In this document: positions 36,239 through 45,501 of the stretch, piece after piece
Layout of the letters: every line of letters begins with the position of its first letter
Position numbering within the stretch: the stretch's first letter is position 1
Assembly (NCBI RefSeq): GCF_001577755.1
Contig: NZ_CP010776.1
Coordinates: 2,976,001-3,040,000 of the forward strand
Reading direction: 5' to 3'
Length of the DNA stretch: 64,000 nt
From: Rufibacter sp. DG15C
GTDB taxonomy: Bacteria > Bacteroidota > Bacteroidia > Cytophagales > Hymenobacteraceae
Position numbers and translations under genes: made by a program
Notes under the pieces: model-generated
What the model was told of the DNA's origin: nothing
The model's database searches: none
Seen by the model: the letters and a program-made list of their open reading frames with translations, nothing else

Positions 36239-36596
36239 CCTGCAATATAAGGGTATTCTCCTTTTGACAAAGGAAACAGCCTGGGCGCACCACCCAAGCG
36301 TATTCTACCTAACCTCCCGCAAGGCCTAAATATTGTGGCGTGCAAAAGTAAAATCGCTTCACCATCTGCGGGCAGATGTCGGTTAATACCAGGCATAGGC
36401 ACCAAGGTTAATGGCTTAACCCGCTTATTTATAGGTAGTAATAAAAAATTTTTATAAAGCCGAAAGCCGTTTCAGACGGCGCTTGGCCACTTTTTAGGCA
36501 TCAGATTAAAATATTTACTCCTAACACAGTAGTTTTTCTCCTAATGTATTAGGAGTTGTCCTAATCAATTAGTAGTTTAGTGTAAACTTTACCGCT
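36239..36596. other. Regulatory intergenic region before the BlaI/M56 operon
   Basis: No gene is seen in these 358 bp between divergent genes. The right part holds the BlaI-type operator cluster at 36517-36574. Confidence 0.6.
36517..36574 (+). promoter_or_regulatory. BlaI/MecI-type operator cluster
   Basis: CTCCTAATGTATTAGGAG (36538-36555) is a perfect 7-bp dyad around TGTA. Two related half-dyads flank it: ACTCCTAACACAGTAGT (36517-36533) and TCCTAATCAATTAGTA (36559-36574). They sit just before the BlaI-like gene, as in self-repressed bla/mec operons. Binding is inferred from position and symmetry. Confidence 0.65.
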
Positions 36597-36962
36597 ATGC
36601 AGAAATTAGGGAAACGAGAAGAGCAGATTATGCAGGTTGTATGGCAGCTGGGAAAGGCCTTTATCAAGGACATCATAGACGGCCTGCCAGAACCTAAACC
36701 GCACTACAACACTGTGGCCACCATGGTGAAAATCTTAACCGAAAAGGGATTTTTGCAGGCCGAGAAACTGGGCAACACCTTTCAATACAGCCCCAAGGTT
36801 CTCCTAGCCGACTACCGCCAGCAGGACATGGCCAGCATCAAGAAAAAGTACTTCGGGAATTCTTTCGCCAACATGCTCACGCACTTTGCCAAGGAAGAGA
36901 ACCTGTCTGACAAGGAGCTGGACGAGCTTATTCAATTGATTAAGTCAAAGAAATCAAACTAA
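36597..36962 (+). CDS. BlaI/MecI/CopY-family repressor
   Basis: A 121-residue winged-helix repressor. LGKREEQIMQVVWQLGKAFIKDI forms the first helices and PHYNTVATMVKILTEKGFLQAEKLG is the recognition helix and wing, a clear BlaI/MecI hallmark (NTV-T-R/K). The C-terminal helices serve dimerisation and contain the region cut by the M56 partner. The stop is 12 bases before the M56 gene. Probably it represses its own operon through the dyads upstream. Although named for beta-lactam resistance, Bacteroidota pairs of this kind often control other envelope functions, and no beta-lactamase is nearby. Confidence 0.93.
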   Translation: MQKLGKREEQIMQVVWQLGKAFIKDIIDGLPEPKPHYNTVATMVKILTEKGFLQAEKLGNTFQYSPKVLLADYRQQDMASIKKKYFGNSFANMLTHFAKEENLSDKELDELIQLIKSKKSN

Positions 36963-36974
36963 ACCATTTGCGCC

Positions 36975-39365
36975 ATGATGGAATATCTGTTGAAAGTTTC
37001 CTTGGTGATGGCCGTGGGCTTTCTGTTTTACAAGCTGGTCTTGCAACAGGAAAGCTTCTTTGCCACCAACCGGTTCTACCTGCTGTGCTGCCTGGTACTG
37101 GCCTTTGCGTTTCCGTTTGTGAACATGCCCCAGCTGGTCAAAAACCAGGGCGTTGTCTCCTCTCTGTTCCAGGAGAAGGAAACCGTGACGGAAACCACGC
37201 CTGGCGTGGCCAGTACGTCAGTAGAAAGGCTTCGGGTCCAGACAGTGGAGCCCGCTGCCTCTGTGGCTTCCCAAAGCGTGACGGCGCAGGAGCCTGCTAG
37301 TTCGGGTTCTTCCATGGTGGCAGAGACGGAGAAAGCCTCTGCAGCAGCGGAAACGTCGGTGCTGGAGGGTAGAAGCTGGGGATTCTGGCTGGCTATGTTC
37401 TATGTGTTCGGCGTGGCCATTTTCTGCCTCAACCTGCTGTTCCAACTGGTGGCCACCCTCTGGAAGGTCTACCGAAGCCATGACAAGGTGGAGGACGGCG
37501 ATTACGTCATCATCAATACCGCTAAACCGCAGGCGCCCTGCTCTTTCTTTAAATACATCTTCATCCACCCAGACTCTTATGATTTTGACACCTATGAGCA
37601 AATCATAGCGCATGAGAAAATCCACGTGCGTTTGGGTCACACCCTGGACTTGCTGCTCGCCGAACTGGCCGTGGTGGTCCTGTGGTTCAACCCGCTGGCC
37701 TGGCTCTATAAGCGCGAAGTGGAGAAGAACATTGAGTACCAGACAGACGCCATCCTGCTGGGCCAGGAGCAAGTGAGCCCCGACAGCTACCAGATGAGCC
37801 TCCTGCAGATTGCCTGCCCCCAGAAACCCCTGAGCATTACCACCAACTATAACCAGTCCCTGTTAAAGCAACGAATTTGTATGATGAACGCTAAGAAATC
37901 CACCCCGCACGCCTTCTGGAAGTACGCCTTCCTGGCCCCGCTGTTCTTCGGGACGCTGTTGGTCTTGAATGAGCCCGCCACCAGCCACACCATGCCGCTG
38001 CCAACCTTGACCGTGCAGGAGATACTCCCAGAAACACCGGCCGCCAAGAAAGAGAGCGTGCCAGTGGTGCCTGCCCCTAAACCCGCACCGCAAGCCGCTT
38101 CGGTTGCGCCAAACGCAGTGCAAACCACGCCGAAGTCTGCTGCCAAAACCAAAGCAGCGCAGCAACAGGAGCCCAGCCGCCGCAACAACAATTTCTCCAT
38201 CAACAACACCGGCGGCTCAGTGGACATGTCTGAGGGCTACTGGTACGGCCACACCACAGCCAAAGAGTACTGTGTGGAGCTGAAGGGCAACAAGTCTACC
38301 TCTACCTGGAACATGTCCCGCTGCTTTGACAAAAGCCTGATTAAGAAAACTGGTGCCGATGTATTTATCATGACCAGAGAGGCCGGCACCCAGCAGTTCA
38401 ACGGCAAGCTGGACGAAGAGGTGAGCCAGGGCAAATACACCTTCACGCCCAACAACTCTTTTGTGAGCTACCTCAACAAGCAGGACATCAACACCAAGGA
38501 CACCAACCAGAACCTGTTGTTCTTCCTGTTCCTGGGGGATGTGAGCAAAGACTACGTGGGCTACCTGAAATCCAACTACGGCGAGGTGAGCGGCCGGAAA
38601 CTAGAGGAGCTGGCCATCCATGGCGTGACCATGGACCAGTTCAAGCAGTTTGTGACGCTGTTCCAGAAGCACAACAACTCCAAGCCATCCATCTCTGAGG
38701 TGATTGAGGCCAGAATCCATGGCATCTCTGAGAATTACGTGAAAGAGCTGCAGGCGCTGGGCTACAAAGACGTGCCTTTAAGAAAGATGATGGAGGCCAA
38801 AATCCATGGCGTGTCCAGCCAGTATGTGGAAGGGTTGAAACAGGCCGGCTATACGAATCTGTCTCTGGACAAAGTCATCAGCGCGAAAATCCACGGCGTG
38901 ACGACCGAGCGGATTAAGGAGTTGAAAGCCATTGGCGGGGCAGACCTGACTCTGGACAAAGCCATTGAAATGCGGATTCACGGTGTGACGGCAGATTACA
39001 TCAAAGATTTAAGCAACGCCGGCTACAGCAACCTCACCTTGAGCAAAATCACCGAAGCCAAGATTCACGGCGTCAACTCTGCAACCATCAAAGCCTTGAA
39101 CAGCTATGGTTTTAAAAATCTGTCCATTAACCAAGTCATCAATGCCAAGATACACGGCGTGAACGGAGACTTCTTACAGGGCCTTGAGAAAGAGGGTTTC
39201 AAGAACCTGAGCATTGACAAAGCCGTGGAAGCCAAGATTCACGGCGTGACCGGTGACTTCATCAAGGAGGCCCGCAAAGACGGCTACAACCTGAAGTCTT
39301 TGGACGAGTACATCAACGTGAAAATAATGGGCTATAGAAGAGCCAACAGAGACCGCTCAGAATAG
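36975..39365 (+). CDS. M56-family BlaR1-like membrane peptidase with C-terminal 29-residue repeats
   Basis: A 796-residue sensor-protease. Helices near 5-25, 35-50, 133-157 and about 310-330 surround a cytosolic zinc site HEKIH (213-217). Instead of a penicillin-binding sensor domain, the periplasmic part has a Pro/Ala-rich linker (about 340-405) and a globular region. The tail (about 577-790) is made of seven full tandem repeats of about 29 residues with the frame KIHGVxxxyikxLxxxGyxnLsldkviea. It should cleave the BlaI-like repressor on activation. What the repeats bind is unknown; they replace the usual ligand domain. Confidence 0.9.
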   Translation: MMEYLLKVSLVMAVGFLFYKLVLQQESFFATNRFYLLCCLVLAFAFPFVNMPQLVKNQGVVSSLFQEKETVTETTPGVASTSVERLRVQTVEPAASVASQSVTAQEPASSGSSMVAETEKASAAAETSVLEGRSWGFWLAMFYVFGVAIFCLNLLFQLVATLWKVYRSHDKVEDGDYVIINTAKPQAPCSFFKYIFIHPDSYDFDTYEQIIAHEKIHVRLGHTLDLLLAELAVVVLWFNPLAWLYKREVEKNIEYQTDAILLGQEQVSPDSYQMSLLQIACPQKPLSITTNYNQSLLKQRICMMNAKKSTPHAFWKYAFLAPLFFGTLLVLNEPATSHTMPLPTLTVQEILPETPAAKKESVPVVPAPKPAPQAASVAPNAVQTTPKSAAKTKAAQQQEPSRRNNNFSINNTGGSVDMSEGYWYGHTTAKEYCVELKGNKSTSTWNMSRCFDKSLIKKTGADVFIMTREAGTQQFNGKLDEEVSQGKYTFTPNNSFVSYLNKQDINTKDTNQNLLFFLFLGDVSKDYVGYLKSNYGEVSGRKLEELAIHGVTMDQFKQFVTLFQKHNNSKPSISEVIEARIHGISENYVKELQALGYKDVPLRKMMEAKIHGVSSQYVEGLKQAGYTNLSLDKVISAKIHGVTTERIKELKAIGGADLTLDKAIEMRIHGVTADYIKDLSNAGYSNLTLSKITEAKIHGVNSATIKALNSYGFKNLSINQVINAKIHGVNGDFLQGLEKEGFKNLSIDKAVEAKIHGVTGDFIKEARKDGYNLKSLDEYINVKIMGYRRANRDRSE
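38707..39336 (+). repeat. 87-bp tandem repeats inside the M56 gene
   Basis: Seven in-frame units of about 87 bp, each encoding a variant of KIHGVTxxYIKxLxxxGY. Units differ at the DNA level, so expansion is old and coding sequence is under selection. Confidence 0.85.
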
Positions 39366-39701
39366 CCTTTACCTATCCAGAATAACTATCCGTTTTTGGC
39401 CTGATTCCTAGGAATCAGGCCAAAAACGGATTCTATGGAACCCAATCTCCACCACCCATCCCTTCCTGCCGGAGGCTGTGTTTTGCCGTTTGAGAATCCT
39501 ACAGACCCTCCCACTTTCCCAGCCGAGCCAAATTAAATGTGCCAGTTTTCTTACAACACTGCGCTGGAGACAAAGCCACCAAAAAAATTTGCAATATTTC
39601 TTTGAAAGGTTGGGACTATCCGTGCAACCATCATGATTTTGAAAAGTCTTTATAGTATACTTTCAAACTAACCTAAACTCTACACTTCAAACACTTTTAC
39701 A
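39366..39701. other. Intergenic region with palindrome and receptor promoter
   Basis: The left end carries the palindrome at 39388-39431. The rest has no gene and no repeat seen; the promoter of the receptor gene must lie in its right half. Confidence 0.5.
39388..39431. repeat. Dispersed palindrome, copy 16 (perfect 44-bp)
   Basis: A fully perfect 44-bp palindrome, arms starting ATCCGTTTTTGGCCTGATTC, centred on CTAG. It lies 23 bases after the M56 gene stop. The core variant GATTC is mirrored exactly. Confidence 0.97.
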
Positions 39702-42209
39702 ATGAAAAAAAGAGCCCGCATTTTGCTGGGCCTGCTATGCTTTTGCCTTTTCTGTTTGGGGCAAGCACAGGCTCAAGGCACCACCCAGGCGCCCGCCGCA
39801 TCTGCTGAGAATGGTCCCGGGAAAATCTCCGGTACGCTCACAGATTCCCTCACCCAGGCTCCCCTAGAGTTTGTCACCGTGGCCCTGCTCAAGAAGGGCA
39901 CCACCCAGTCGGTGGGCGGTACCATCACCGATGAGAAAGGTAGGTACACCTTCAACGGTTTGCCGGTGGGTGACTATTCCTTGGCCTTCAGTTTTATTGG
40001 CTATCAAACCAAGACTTACCCCAGCGTGAGCATTACACCAGACAAGCCCCAGGTGACGGTGAACAACGTGCGACTGGCGTCCTCAGCCAAGCAATTGAAA
40101 GAGGTGAAGGTAGAGGCGTTGCGTCCTACCATCACGCAGGAGGCCGACAAGATTGTGGTGAGCATTGAAGGTACGGCGCTGGCCGCGGGTAGAACCGCCT
40201 ATGACGTACTGGCCAAGTCGCCGGGGGTGTTTGTGGACCAGGACGGTAACATTCAGTTGAATGGTAGGGGCGGGGTGACCGTGATGATGGATGGTAAACT
40301 GACGTACTTATCGCCTTCTGATTTGCGGACCGTGCTAGAGGGAATGTCGGCGGAGAACATCAAGAACATTGAAATCATCGCCAACCCCACCTCTAAGTTT
40401 GACGCCGAGGGCACGGCGGGTATTCTCAACATCAACCTGAAGAAGAACGAGATACAGGGCCTGAACGGGAGCGTGTACGGCACCTACAACACCAACTTTA
40501 AACAGCACGGCTACTCTACGGGCGGCAACATCAACTTTAAGACCGGCAAGTGGAACTCCTTTGCCAGCATTGACCAGATGCAGCGCATAGGCAACCGCGA
40601 AGGGACGTTTGAGCGCGTCTATGACGCCGAGGGCGGTAAAATCTACTTTGACCAGACGGCCAACGGTCAGCACAAAAACCAGGGTCCGCCCACCTTCCGG
40701 ATTGGTACCGACTACAGCATCAATGACAAGCACAGCGTGGGCGCTTTGACCGCCTTCAACCAGAACACGGTGTGGGTGGATTTTATCACCGACTCTTATA
40801 TGGGAGATAACCGGCAGAACCCTGAGACGTTCATCAACGCCAATAACTTCTTGACCAACCGGTTCAGGAGCTTTACCAACAATGTCCACTACCAAGGAAA
40901 GCTAGACACGGTGGGCACTACGCTCTCAGCTGATTTTGACTTCGTGAAAATCTCCAACGCCGGCCACTCCAACTTTTACAATTACTACACTGACCTATCC
41001 GAAGCAAGCCGCCCTACTACCCAGGATTTCCTGTACACCGACACCGACAACGGCTTTGACATCTACTCCGGGAAGATTGACTTTGTCAAGCCTTTGAATA
41101 AAATAAGCAAGTTTGAGTTAGGCGCTAAAGCCAGCCGCGTGGTATCTGACAATGACTCACGGTTTTACTTCAACAACACCGGACTGGTCTTGGACCCTAA
41201 CAGAACCAACCATTTTATCTATGACGAAAACATCTACGCGGGGTATGTGACCTACAGTAACAAGTTTGGCGAAAAGTTTCAGGTGCAGGCGGGTTTACGA
41301 GGTGAGAAGACCGAGTCTACCGGTGAGTCTCCTACCATGAACCAGGTAAATGAAAGAAGCTACTTTAACCTGTTCCCCACCTTGTTTGTGCAGCAAAAGG
41401 TAAGCGAGAACTATCAGATTGGCTACAACTATAGCCGCCGTATTCAGCGCCCCAATTATGGCAACCTGAACCCGTTCATCAGCTACCGTGACCCATTCAC
41501 CTACACCACGGGTAACCCGCAACTGCGCCCGCAATACACCCACGCCGTGGGCATTACGCAGACGTTCAGGAAAGACTACATCTTGACGCTCAACTACCAG
41601 TACGTGAAGGACGTGATGTCTGAGTTGCCGTATCTGGACGTTGAGAACGCGACCACCATTTATACCACCGGCAACGTGGATGATTTACAGAACGTGAGCA
41701 TGACGGCCATCACGCCCATTAAAATCATGAAGAACTGGGACACCAACAACACGCTCACGCTGTCCTATAATGAGTACACGTTCTTGACCAACACAGATGG
41801 TCAGCTGAACTCTGATAACAACAACCAGCGTGTGGTCAACTCTCAGTTTTTGTACATGCTCCAGTCAAGCCACAACATTCTGCTACCCATGGGCATTCAG
41901 CTGGAAGTGAACGCCGCAGGCCGTGGACCAGGAGTCTCAGGTCTGTACAAGGTAGGTGCCATGTGGTGGGTGCACGCTGGTCTTAAGAAAAGCTTCCTGG
42001 ACAAGAAACTGGACCTGAGCGTGAACGTGAACGATATCTTCAGAAGCTACCGCTTACGCTTTGACACTACCATTGGCCAGAACATCAACAACTTTGACCA
42101 GTACCTCTACCAGCGCACGTTGGGCGTGACGCTTCGCTACAAATTCAGCAAAGGACAGAAGGTAGAGCAACGCAAAACCACCAGCCCAGACGAGCTGAAC
42201 AGAACATAG
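39702..42209 (+). CDS. TonB-dependent-receptor-like outer membrane beta-barrel protein
   Basis: An 835-residue outer-membrane protein. Signal peptide LLGLLCFCLFCLGQAQAQ, then a CarboxypepD_reg-like domain (about 42-125: GKISGTLTDSLTQAPLEFV, YTFNGLPVGDYSLAFSFIGY), a plug-like region with IEIIANPTSKFDAEGTAGIL and a C-terminal OMP_b-brl_3 barrel (NYSRRIQRPNYGNLNPF). It is paralogous to the product at 54626-57118. No SusD partner is adjacent, so it is not a SusCD system. The ligand is unknown. The tail is hydrophilic and ends SPDELNRT, not in a classic aromatic residue. Confidence 0.92.
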   Translation: MKKRARILLGLLCFCLFCLGQAQAQGTTQAPAASAENGPGKISGTLTDSLTQAPLEFVTVALLKKGTTQSVGGTITDEKGRYTFNGLPVGDYSLAFSFIGYQTKTYPSVSITPDKPQVTVNNVRLASSAKQLKEVKVEALRPTITQEADKIVVSIEGTALAAGRTAYDVLAKSPGVFVDQDGNIQLNGRGGVTVMMDGKLTYLSPSDLRTVLEGMSAENIKNIEIIANPTSKFDAEGTAGILNINLKKNEIQGLNGSVYGTYNTNFKQHGYSTGGNINFKTGKWNSFASIDQMQRIGNREGTFERVYDAEGGKIYFDQTANGQHKNQGPPTFRIGTDYSINDKHSVGALTAFNQNTVWVDFITDSYMGDNRQNPETFINANNFLTNRFRSFTNNVHYQGKLDTVGTTLSADFDFVKISNAGHSNFYNYYTDLSEASRPTTQDFLYTDTDNGFDIYSGKIDFVKPLNKISKFELGAKASRVVSDNDSRFYFNNTGLVLDPNRTNHFIYDENIYAGYVTYSNKFGEKFQVQAGLRGEKTESTGESPTMNQVNERSYFNLFPTLFVQQKVSENYQIGYNYSRRIQRPNYGNLNPFISYRDPFTYTTGNPQLRPQYTHAVGITQTFRKDYILTLNYQYVKDVMSELPYLDVENATTIYTTGNVDDLQNVSMTAITPIKIMKNWDTNNTLTLSYNEYTFLTNTDGQLNSDNNNQRVVNSQFLYMLQSSHNILLPMGIQLEVNAAGRGPGVSGLYKVGAMWWVHAGLKKSFLDKKLDLSVNVNDIFRSYRLRFDTTIGQNINNFDQYLYQRTLGVTLRYKFSKGQKVEQRKTTSPDELNRT

Positions 42210-42230
42210 ACATCATTTGGTTTAATGGGA

Positions 42231-42292
42231 AAGGCGTCCTTCATTTTTGGCTTGGTTTCTAGAAAACAGGCTAAAAATAGAGGGACGCTTTT
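42231..42292. repeat. Dispersed palindrome, copy 17 (long arms)
   Basis: Arms AAGGCGTCCTTCATTTTTGG and the partial complement ending GGGACGCTT, followed by TTTTTT, so this copy can act as a terminator for the receptor gene. Confidence 0.8.
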
Positions 42293-42363
42293 TTGTGTGC
42301 AGAATAATTATTTAAAGTAGCTTAAAGCGTTGTGGAACAGAGAATCCTAAATTAATAAGGATT

Positions 42364-42813
42364 TTATCTTACAGAAAATTTCCATGGGAGTGTAAACATC
42401 GAGTTAACCACCTTGTCATCTTTCATTGCAGGCTTCCATTGGCCGCTAGTAAGTTGAACAACTCTTATTAGCTCCGCTTCAATTTCTGGGTACATTGGTT
42501 TGTCTACTTTGAAGTCAGTAAGATTTCCTTGTTTATCTACAGTGAATAATAAAAGTACGTCTCCTGACAAGCCATATCTTATAGCCGCACCAGGAAACCT
42601 ATATTCCTTGCTGATAAAACGCATTAAATTATATAAATCGTTTTTGGAGTTCTTTTTGGGCGCAAAGAATGCTTGTGCGTCTACTTCTTCTTTTGAATAA
42701 ACCTTAGTTGAATCTTGAGTCGGCATGCTCGAAGTAAGTTCTTGGGCGGTTGAACTTAAGCTGAAAGTAAATATGAACAGAGCCAAGAAAAGAGATAGAT
42801 ATGCTTTTTTCAT
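42364..42813 (-). CDS. TonB C-terminal-domain-like secreted protein
   Basis: A 149-residue protein with signal peptide LSLFLALFIFTFSLSSTAQ. The mature part ends in a TonB_C-like domain: FPGAAIRYGLSGDVLLLFTVDKQGNL, then SGQWKPAMKDDKVVNSMFTLPWKF. It lacks the proline-rich TM anchor of true TonB, so it is a periplasmic stand-alone domain. It is AT-rich relative to neighbours. It is downstream of the motor-like operon but 70 bases away and may be independent. Confidence 0.75.
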   Translation of the reverse strand: MKKAYLSLFLALFIFTFSLSSTAQELTSSMPTQDSTKVYSKEEVDAQAFFAPKKNSKNDLYNLMRFISKEYRFPGAAIRYGLSGDVLLLFTVDKQGNLTDFKVDKPMYPEIEAELIRVVQLTSGQWKPAMKDDKVVNSMFTLPWKFSVR

Positions 42814-42882
42814 TTAATAAAGTATAAAGGTCAAACAAAGGTAAGTAATGAGAGTTGGCAAGAAGTATATTAAATATTAAAG

Positions 42883-43545
42883 CTATTTTGATACAGATGT
42901 GGTCGTCAACGTCCCCACCTTCGGAAGAATCTGAATCACGAAGCGTCTGTCCCGTACATCACCAGTCCGGCCGGCGCCTTCAAAGCCACTGCCCGAGGCG
43001 ATGAGTTCGATGCGGTCTTTGGGGAAACGGATGCCCGCGCTACGCCAGAATTGGAGGAGTGCCAGAGCGCGTTTATAGCTCAGTTCCAAGGCATATTCCC
43101 TTTGGGTAGCGTTTCTGGGGTCACCCTGAGGAAAGGAGGCGGCGCGGCCGTCAATCACAATCAAGTATTTCACATCAGCGCCTTGTACAGAGTTTAACAC
43201 ACTGCTGAGTTCTTCGCCAGCACGGCGCAAAGGCATCAAGGACCGTTGCGGAATCGTGGCACTGCTCTGGGCAAACAACACGTCCACCAACAGCTCATGC
43301 CGTTTGTAGCGCTCGTTGTACTGAAAGTAGCGGCTATCCAAACGGGAGAGGGCTTCCTTGATTTCGTCTAGCTTGCGCTTTTCCTGCACCTCTACTTTGA
43401 GCTGGGCAATGTTGCGTCGGTTCTCAGAATCCTTATCAGTGAACATCTTGAAACTGAGCACAAACAAGACCAGCATGATGAGGAAGAGCACCGTCATGAG
43501 GTCCACGTAGCTGGGCCAGAAAAAGTCTTTGTTTTCCTTGTTCAT
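42883..43545 (-). CDS. MotB/ZorB-like OmpA-family protein
   Basis: A 220-residue protein. One TM near the N-terminus, FFWPSYVDLMTVLFLIMLVLF, contains Asp15 in the position of the ion-carrying aspartate of MotB, TolR-like and ZorB proteins. A linker of about 50 residues is coiled-coil-like. An OmpA-like peptidoglycan-binding domain (about 95-212) contains IVIDGRAAS and ALELSYKRALALLQFWRS. The gene starts 6 bases after the stop of the MotA/ZorA-like gene, so both form one stator-type complex. It is the last gene of the unusual minus-strand cluster. Its role there is inferred. Confidence 0.85.
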   Translation of the reverse strand: MNKENKDFFWPSYVDLMTVLFLIMLVLFVLSFKMFTDKDSENRRNIAQLKVEVQEKRKLDEIKEALSRLDSRYFQYNERYKRHELLVDVLFAQSSATIPQRSLMPLRRAGEELSSVLNSVQGADVKYLIVIDGRAASFPQGDPRNATQREYALELSYKRALALLQFWRSAGIRFPKDRIELIASGSGFEGAGRTGDVRDRRFVIQILPKVGTLTTTSVSK

Positions 43546-43551
43546 GGTAGG

Positions 43552-45309
43552 TTACGGCCGGCGTCTGTTTATCTGTCCCTTCCCGAAGATTTTGCCCATG
43601 GCGGCCTTTATCGGTCCCGGCTCCAGGGTACGCTCTACGTTGTCATTCAAGACGGCCAATTGTTGCAATAGAGCCTGCTGGACCTGCGTGTCGGTTTCCA
43701 GTTTGCGCAACAGAGCGTCATTGGTTTGCTTGATTTCCTGGGCCAGTTCTGCCTGTTGTTTATTGAGCGTGTCCTGCTGGCTGTTGAGGTTCTTGAACGG
43801 TTGCATGTACTCCAAAATGCGCTGGTACAGGTTGTCCTCGTTCAGACGCCTGAAATGCTCCTGCCACTTCTCATAGGCGTTCTGGGCATCGCGCTCCTGG
43901 TGTTGTAAGCGGGCCTGCATCAGGTCTGTCAAACGCAATGACGCTTTATCGAAATACTGTTCGGTGCGGTTGGCAATGTTGTCCAGTTCCTCCTCATGCT
44001 TTGAGAAGAAATTCACTTGCCGTCTAATGGATTCATCATGCTGTTTCAAGTAGCCCGGTAATCTATCAAAACCTTCTTGCAGAGAAGTTAATCTACCTAG
44101 CACCTGTGAGATGTTCTGCGTCAATTCTCCGCCCTTGCGCACCGATTCATTCAACGCCTCCTGGTACTGCAGGAAGTTCATGAACAGGCGTTCGCTTTCC
44201 TTGATTTTGTCAAATACCTGCAGGTTGGCGTTGGCCATCTGCGTGAAGCCAATCTCGTCTAGTCGCTGAATGAATTCCTTCTGGGTGCTGATGTTATCCG
44301 TGAGCGTTTCCACGATGGGCCGGAAACCCAGAATCTTGTCCAGAAAGTCTTTGTTGAACGAGTCCAGCACGGATTTCAGGTTACCCAGACTGGCGGCCAT
44401 GTCACTGTTCAACTTTGGCAACAGGTGCGTTTGCAGGAAGGTGTAGTATTCGTTTTTGTTTCTGTCCCGCAGGCTTCGGGCGTTCTTAAGGGCGTTGTTG
44501 CCCATCATGGTCAAAAGCAAACCGCAGAAACTGCCGGCCATGGCAATGAGCACCCCAAACAGGAAAGAAGGAATATTTTGGTCCGTGATAAATGAGCCTT
44601 CGTCTGCTGTGGCGCTTCTTAACCCGGTGTACACCAAGCTGGAAAGACCGATGATGACCCCAGAGAAAGTACCTAGTAAACCGACATACAAGGGCGTGGA
44701 AATGGTGGATTGCACTTCTTCGTCCAAGGAATCTGAATACCGCTCGGCTACGTCCTTGAGAATGGTAAAATCAGCGGCGGCACCTTTGTTCAGGCGCAGA
44801 TACTCATTGGTGCTTTTGAGTATCTTCTGGAAAACCGAGGACGGGTTTTGCGCGTGAATTAGCTCGGTGGTTTCAGTTGATTTAGCCAAAGGTTTCTGAG
44901 CCAGTTTGTTGGCCTGAATATGCTCTTCTAAGAAGATGTTTCCCTGCTGAACGGACTGCTTGAATTGCGCAATGGGAACTGTGTAAAAAGGATTGGCTTC
45001 GTCCTGCGCAGATATGTGCAGTTCCTCAGAATCAACAGCCACAATGCGCTTAATGACCGGACTGCTAGGCGAGCCTTCCCTAAAATCTTTGCCATAGACC
45101 AACTGCTCCCAGAGCTGTTCCTGTGAGATAGAGGCTACTTTGTCTGGCACCGAGCCGTCCAAGGGCGCACGCTGAACAGACAGCCTTGACTCATCTGGGA
45201 AAAGGTCTTCTATGGTCTCAATCTTGCGACGGTTAGCCATGTACACGCGCCATTGGTAGCCAATGATGACCAGGACCAAAAGGGCTTCTAAGATAAATAT
45301 TACTTCCAT
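43552..45309 (-). CDS. MotA/ZorA-like proton-channel protein with coiled-coil tail
   Basis: A 585-residue membrane protein. One N-terminal helix (about 2-22), then the MotA/TolQ/ExbB-like core (about 195-290) with STPLYVGLLGTFSGVIIGLSS and FLFGVLIAMAGSFCGLLLTMM. After residue about 320 the protein is almost entirely heptad-patterned coiled coil (about 330-570), including long stretches rich in Leu, Gln and Glu. Such a long cytosolic tail after a MotA domain is characteristic of ZorA of Zorya antiphage systems, not of flagellar MotA (about 290 residues). Forms a stator pair with the downstream MotB-like protein. No flagellar genes are near. Confidence 0.85.
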   Translation of the reverse strand: MEVIFILEALLVLVIIGYQWRVYMANRRKIETIEDLFPDESRLSVQRAPLDGSVPDKVASISQEQLWEQLVYGKDFREGSPSSPVIKRIVAVDSEELHISAQDEANPFYTVPIAQFKQSVQQGNIFLEEHIQANKLAQKPLAKSTETTELIHAQNPSSVFQKILKSTNEYLRLNKGAAADFTILKDVAERYSDSLDEEVQSTISTPLYVGLLGTFSGVIIGLSSLVYTGLRSATADEGSFITDQNIPSFLFGVLIAMAGSFCGLLLTMMGNNALKNARSLRDRNKNEYYTFLQTHLLPKLNSDMAASLGNLKSVLDSFNKDFLDKILGFRPIVETLTDNISTQKEFIQRLDEIGFTQMANANLQVFDKIKESERLFMNFLQYQEALNESVRKGGELTQNISQVLGRLTSLQEGFDRLPGYLKQHDESIRRQVNFFSKHEEELDNIANRTEQYFDKASLRLTDLMQARLQHQERDAQNAYEKWQEHFRRLNEDNLYQRILEYMQPFKNLNSQQDTLNKQQAELAQEIKQTNDALLRKLETDTQVQQALLQQLAVLNDNVERTLEPGPIKAAMGKIFGKGQINRRRP

Positions 45310-45372
45310 GGAAAGGAGGTTGGTTTGGGTAGTGTCACTGAAGGAAGATTGCGGGATTGTTTGATTTTCTTG

Positions 45373-45414
45373 CTTCGTTTTTAGGCTGTTTTCTGAAAAC
45401 TAAGCCAAAAACGA
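45373..45414. repeat. Dispersed palindrome, copy 18
   Basis: TTCGTTTTTAGGCTGTTTTC and GAAAACTAAGCCAAAAACGAA, lying between the MotA-like gene and the small gene at 45502. Confidence 0.85.
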
Positions 45415-45501
45415 ATTGACAGTGACCGTTTTAAAAAAGGCTTCAACGTGAAATCAAGGTTTGCTTCTCATTAATACAAAATGTCCTCTAGATAGAATGA
45501 A

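Noticed and set aside
38707-39336. CRISPR-like array in the repeats near 39 kb
   Set aside because: The 87-bp units are in-frame coding repeats with imperfect DNA identity and no spacers.
36597-39365. Beta-lactam resistance operon
   Set aside because: The M56 protein lacks a penicillin-binding sensor and no beta-lactamase or PBP2a gene is adjacent.
42883-45309. Calling the stator pair a classical Zorya system or flagellar MotAB
   Set aside because: No ZorC, ZorD, ZorE or flagellar gene is present, so only 'Zorya-like stator' is supported.
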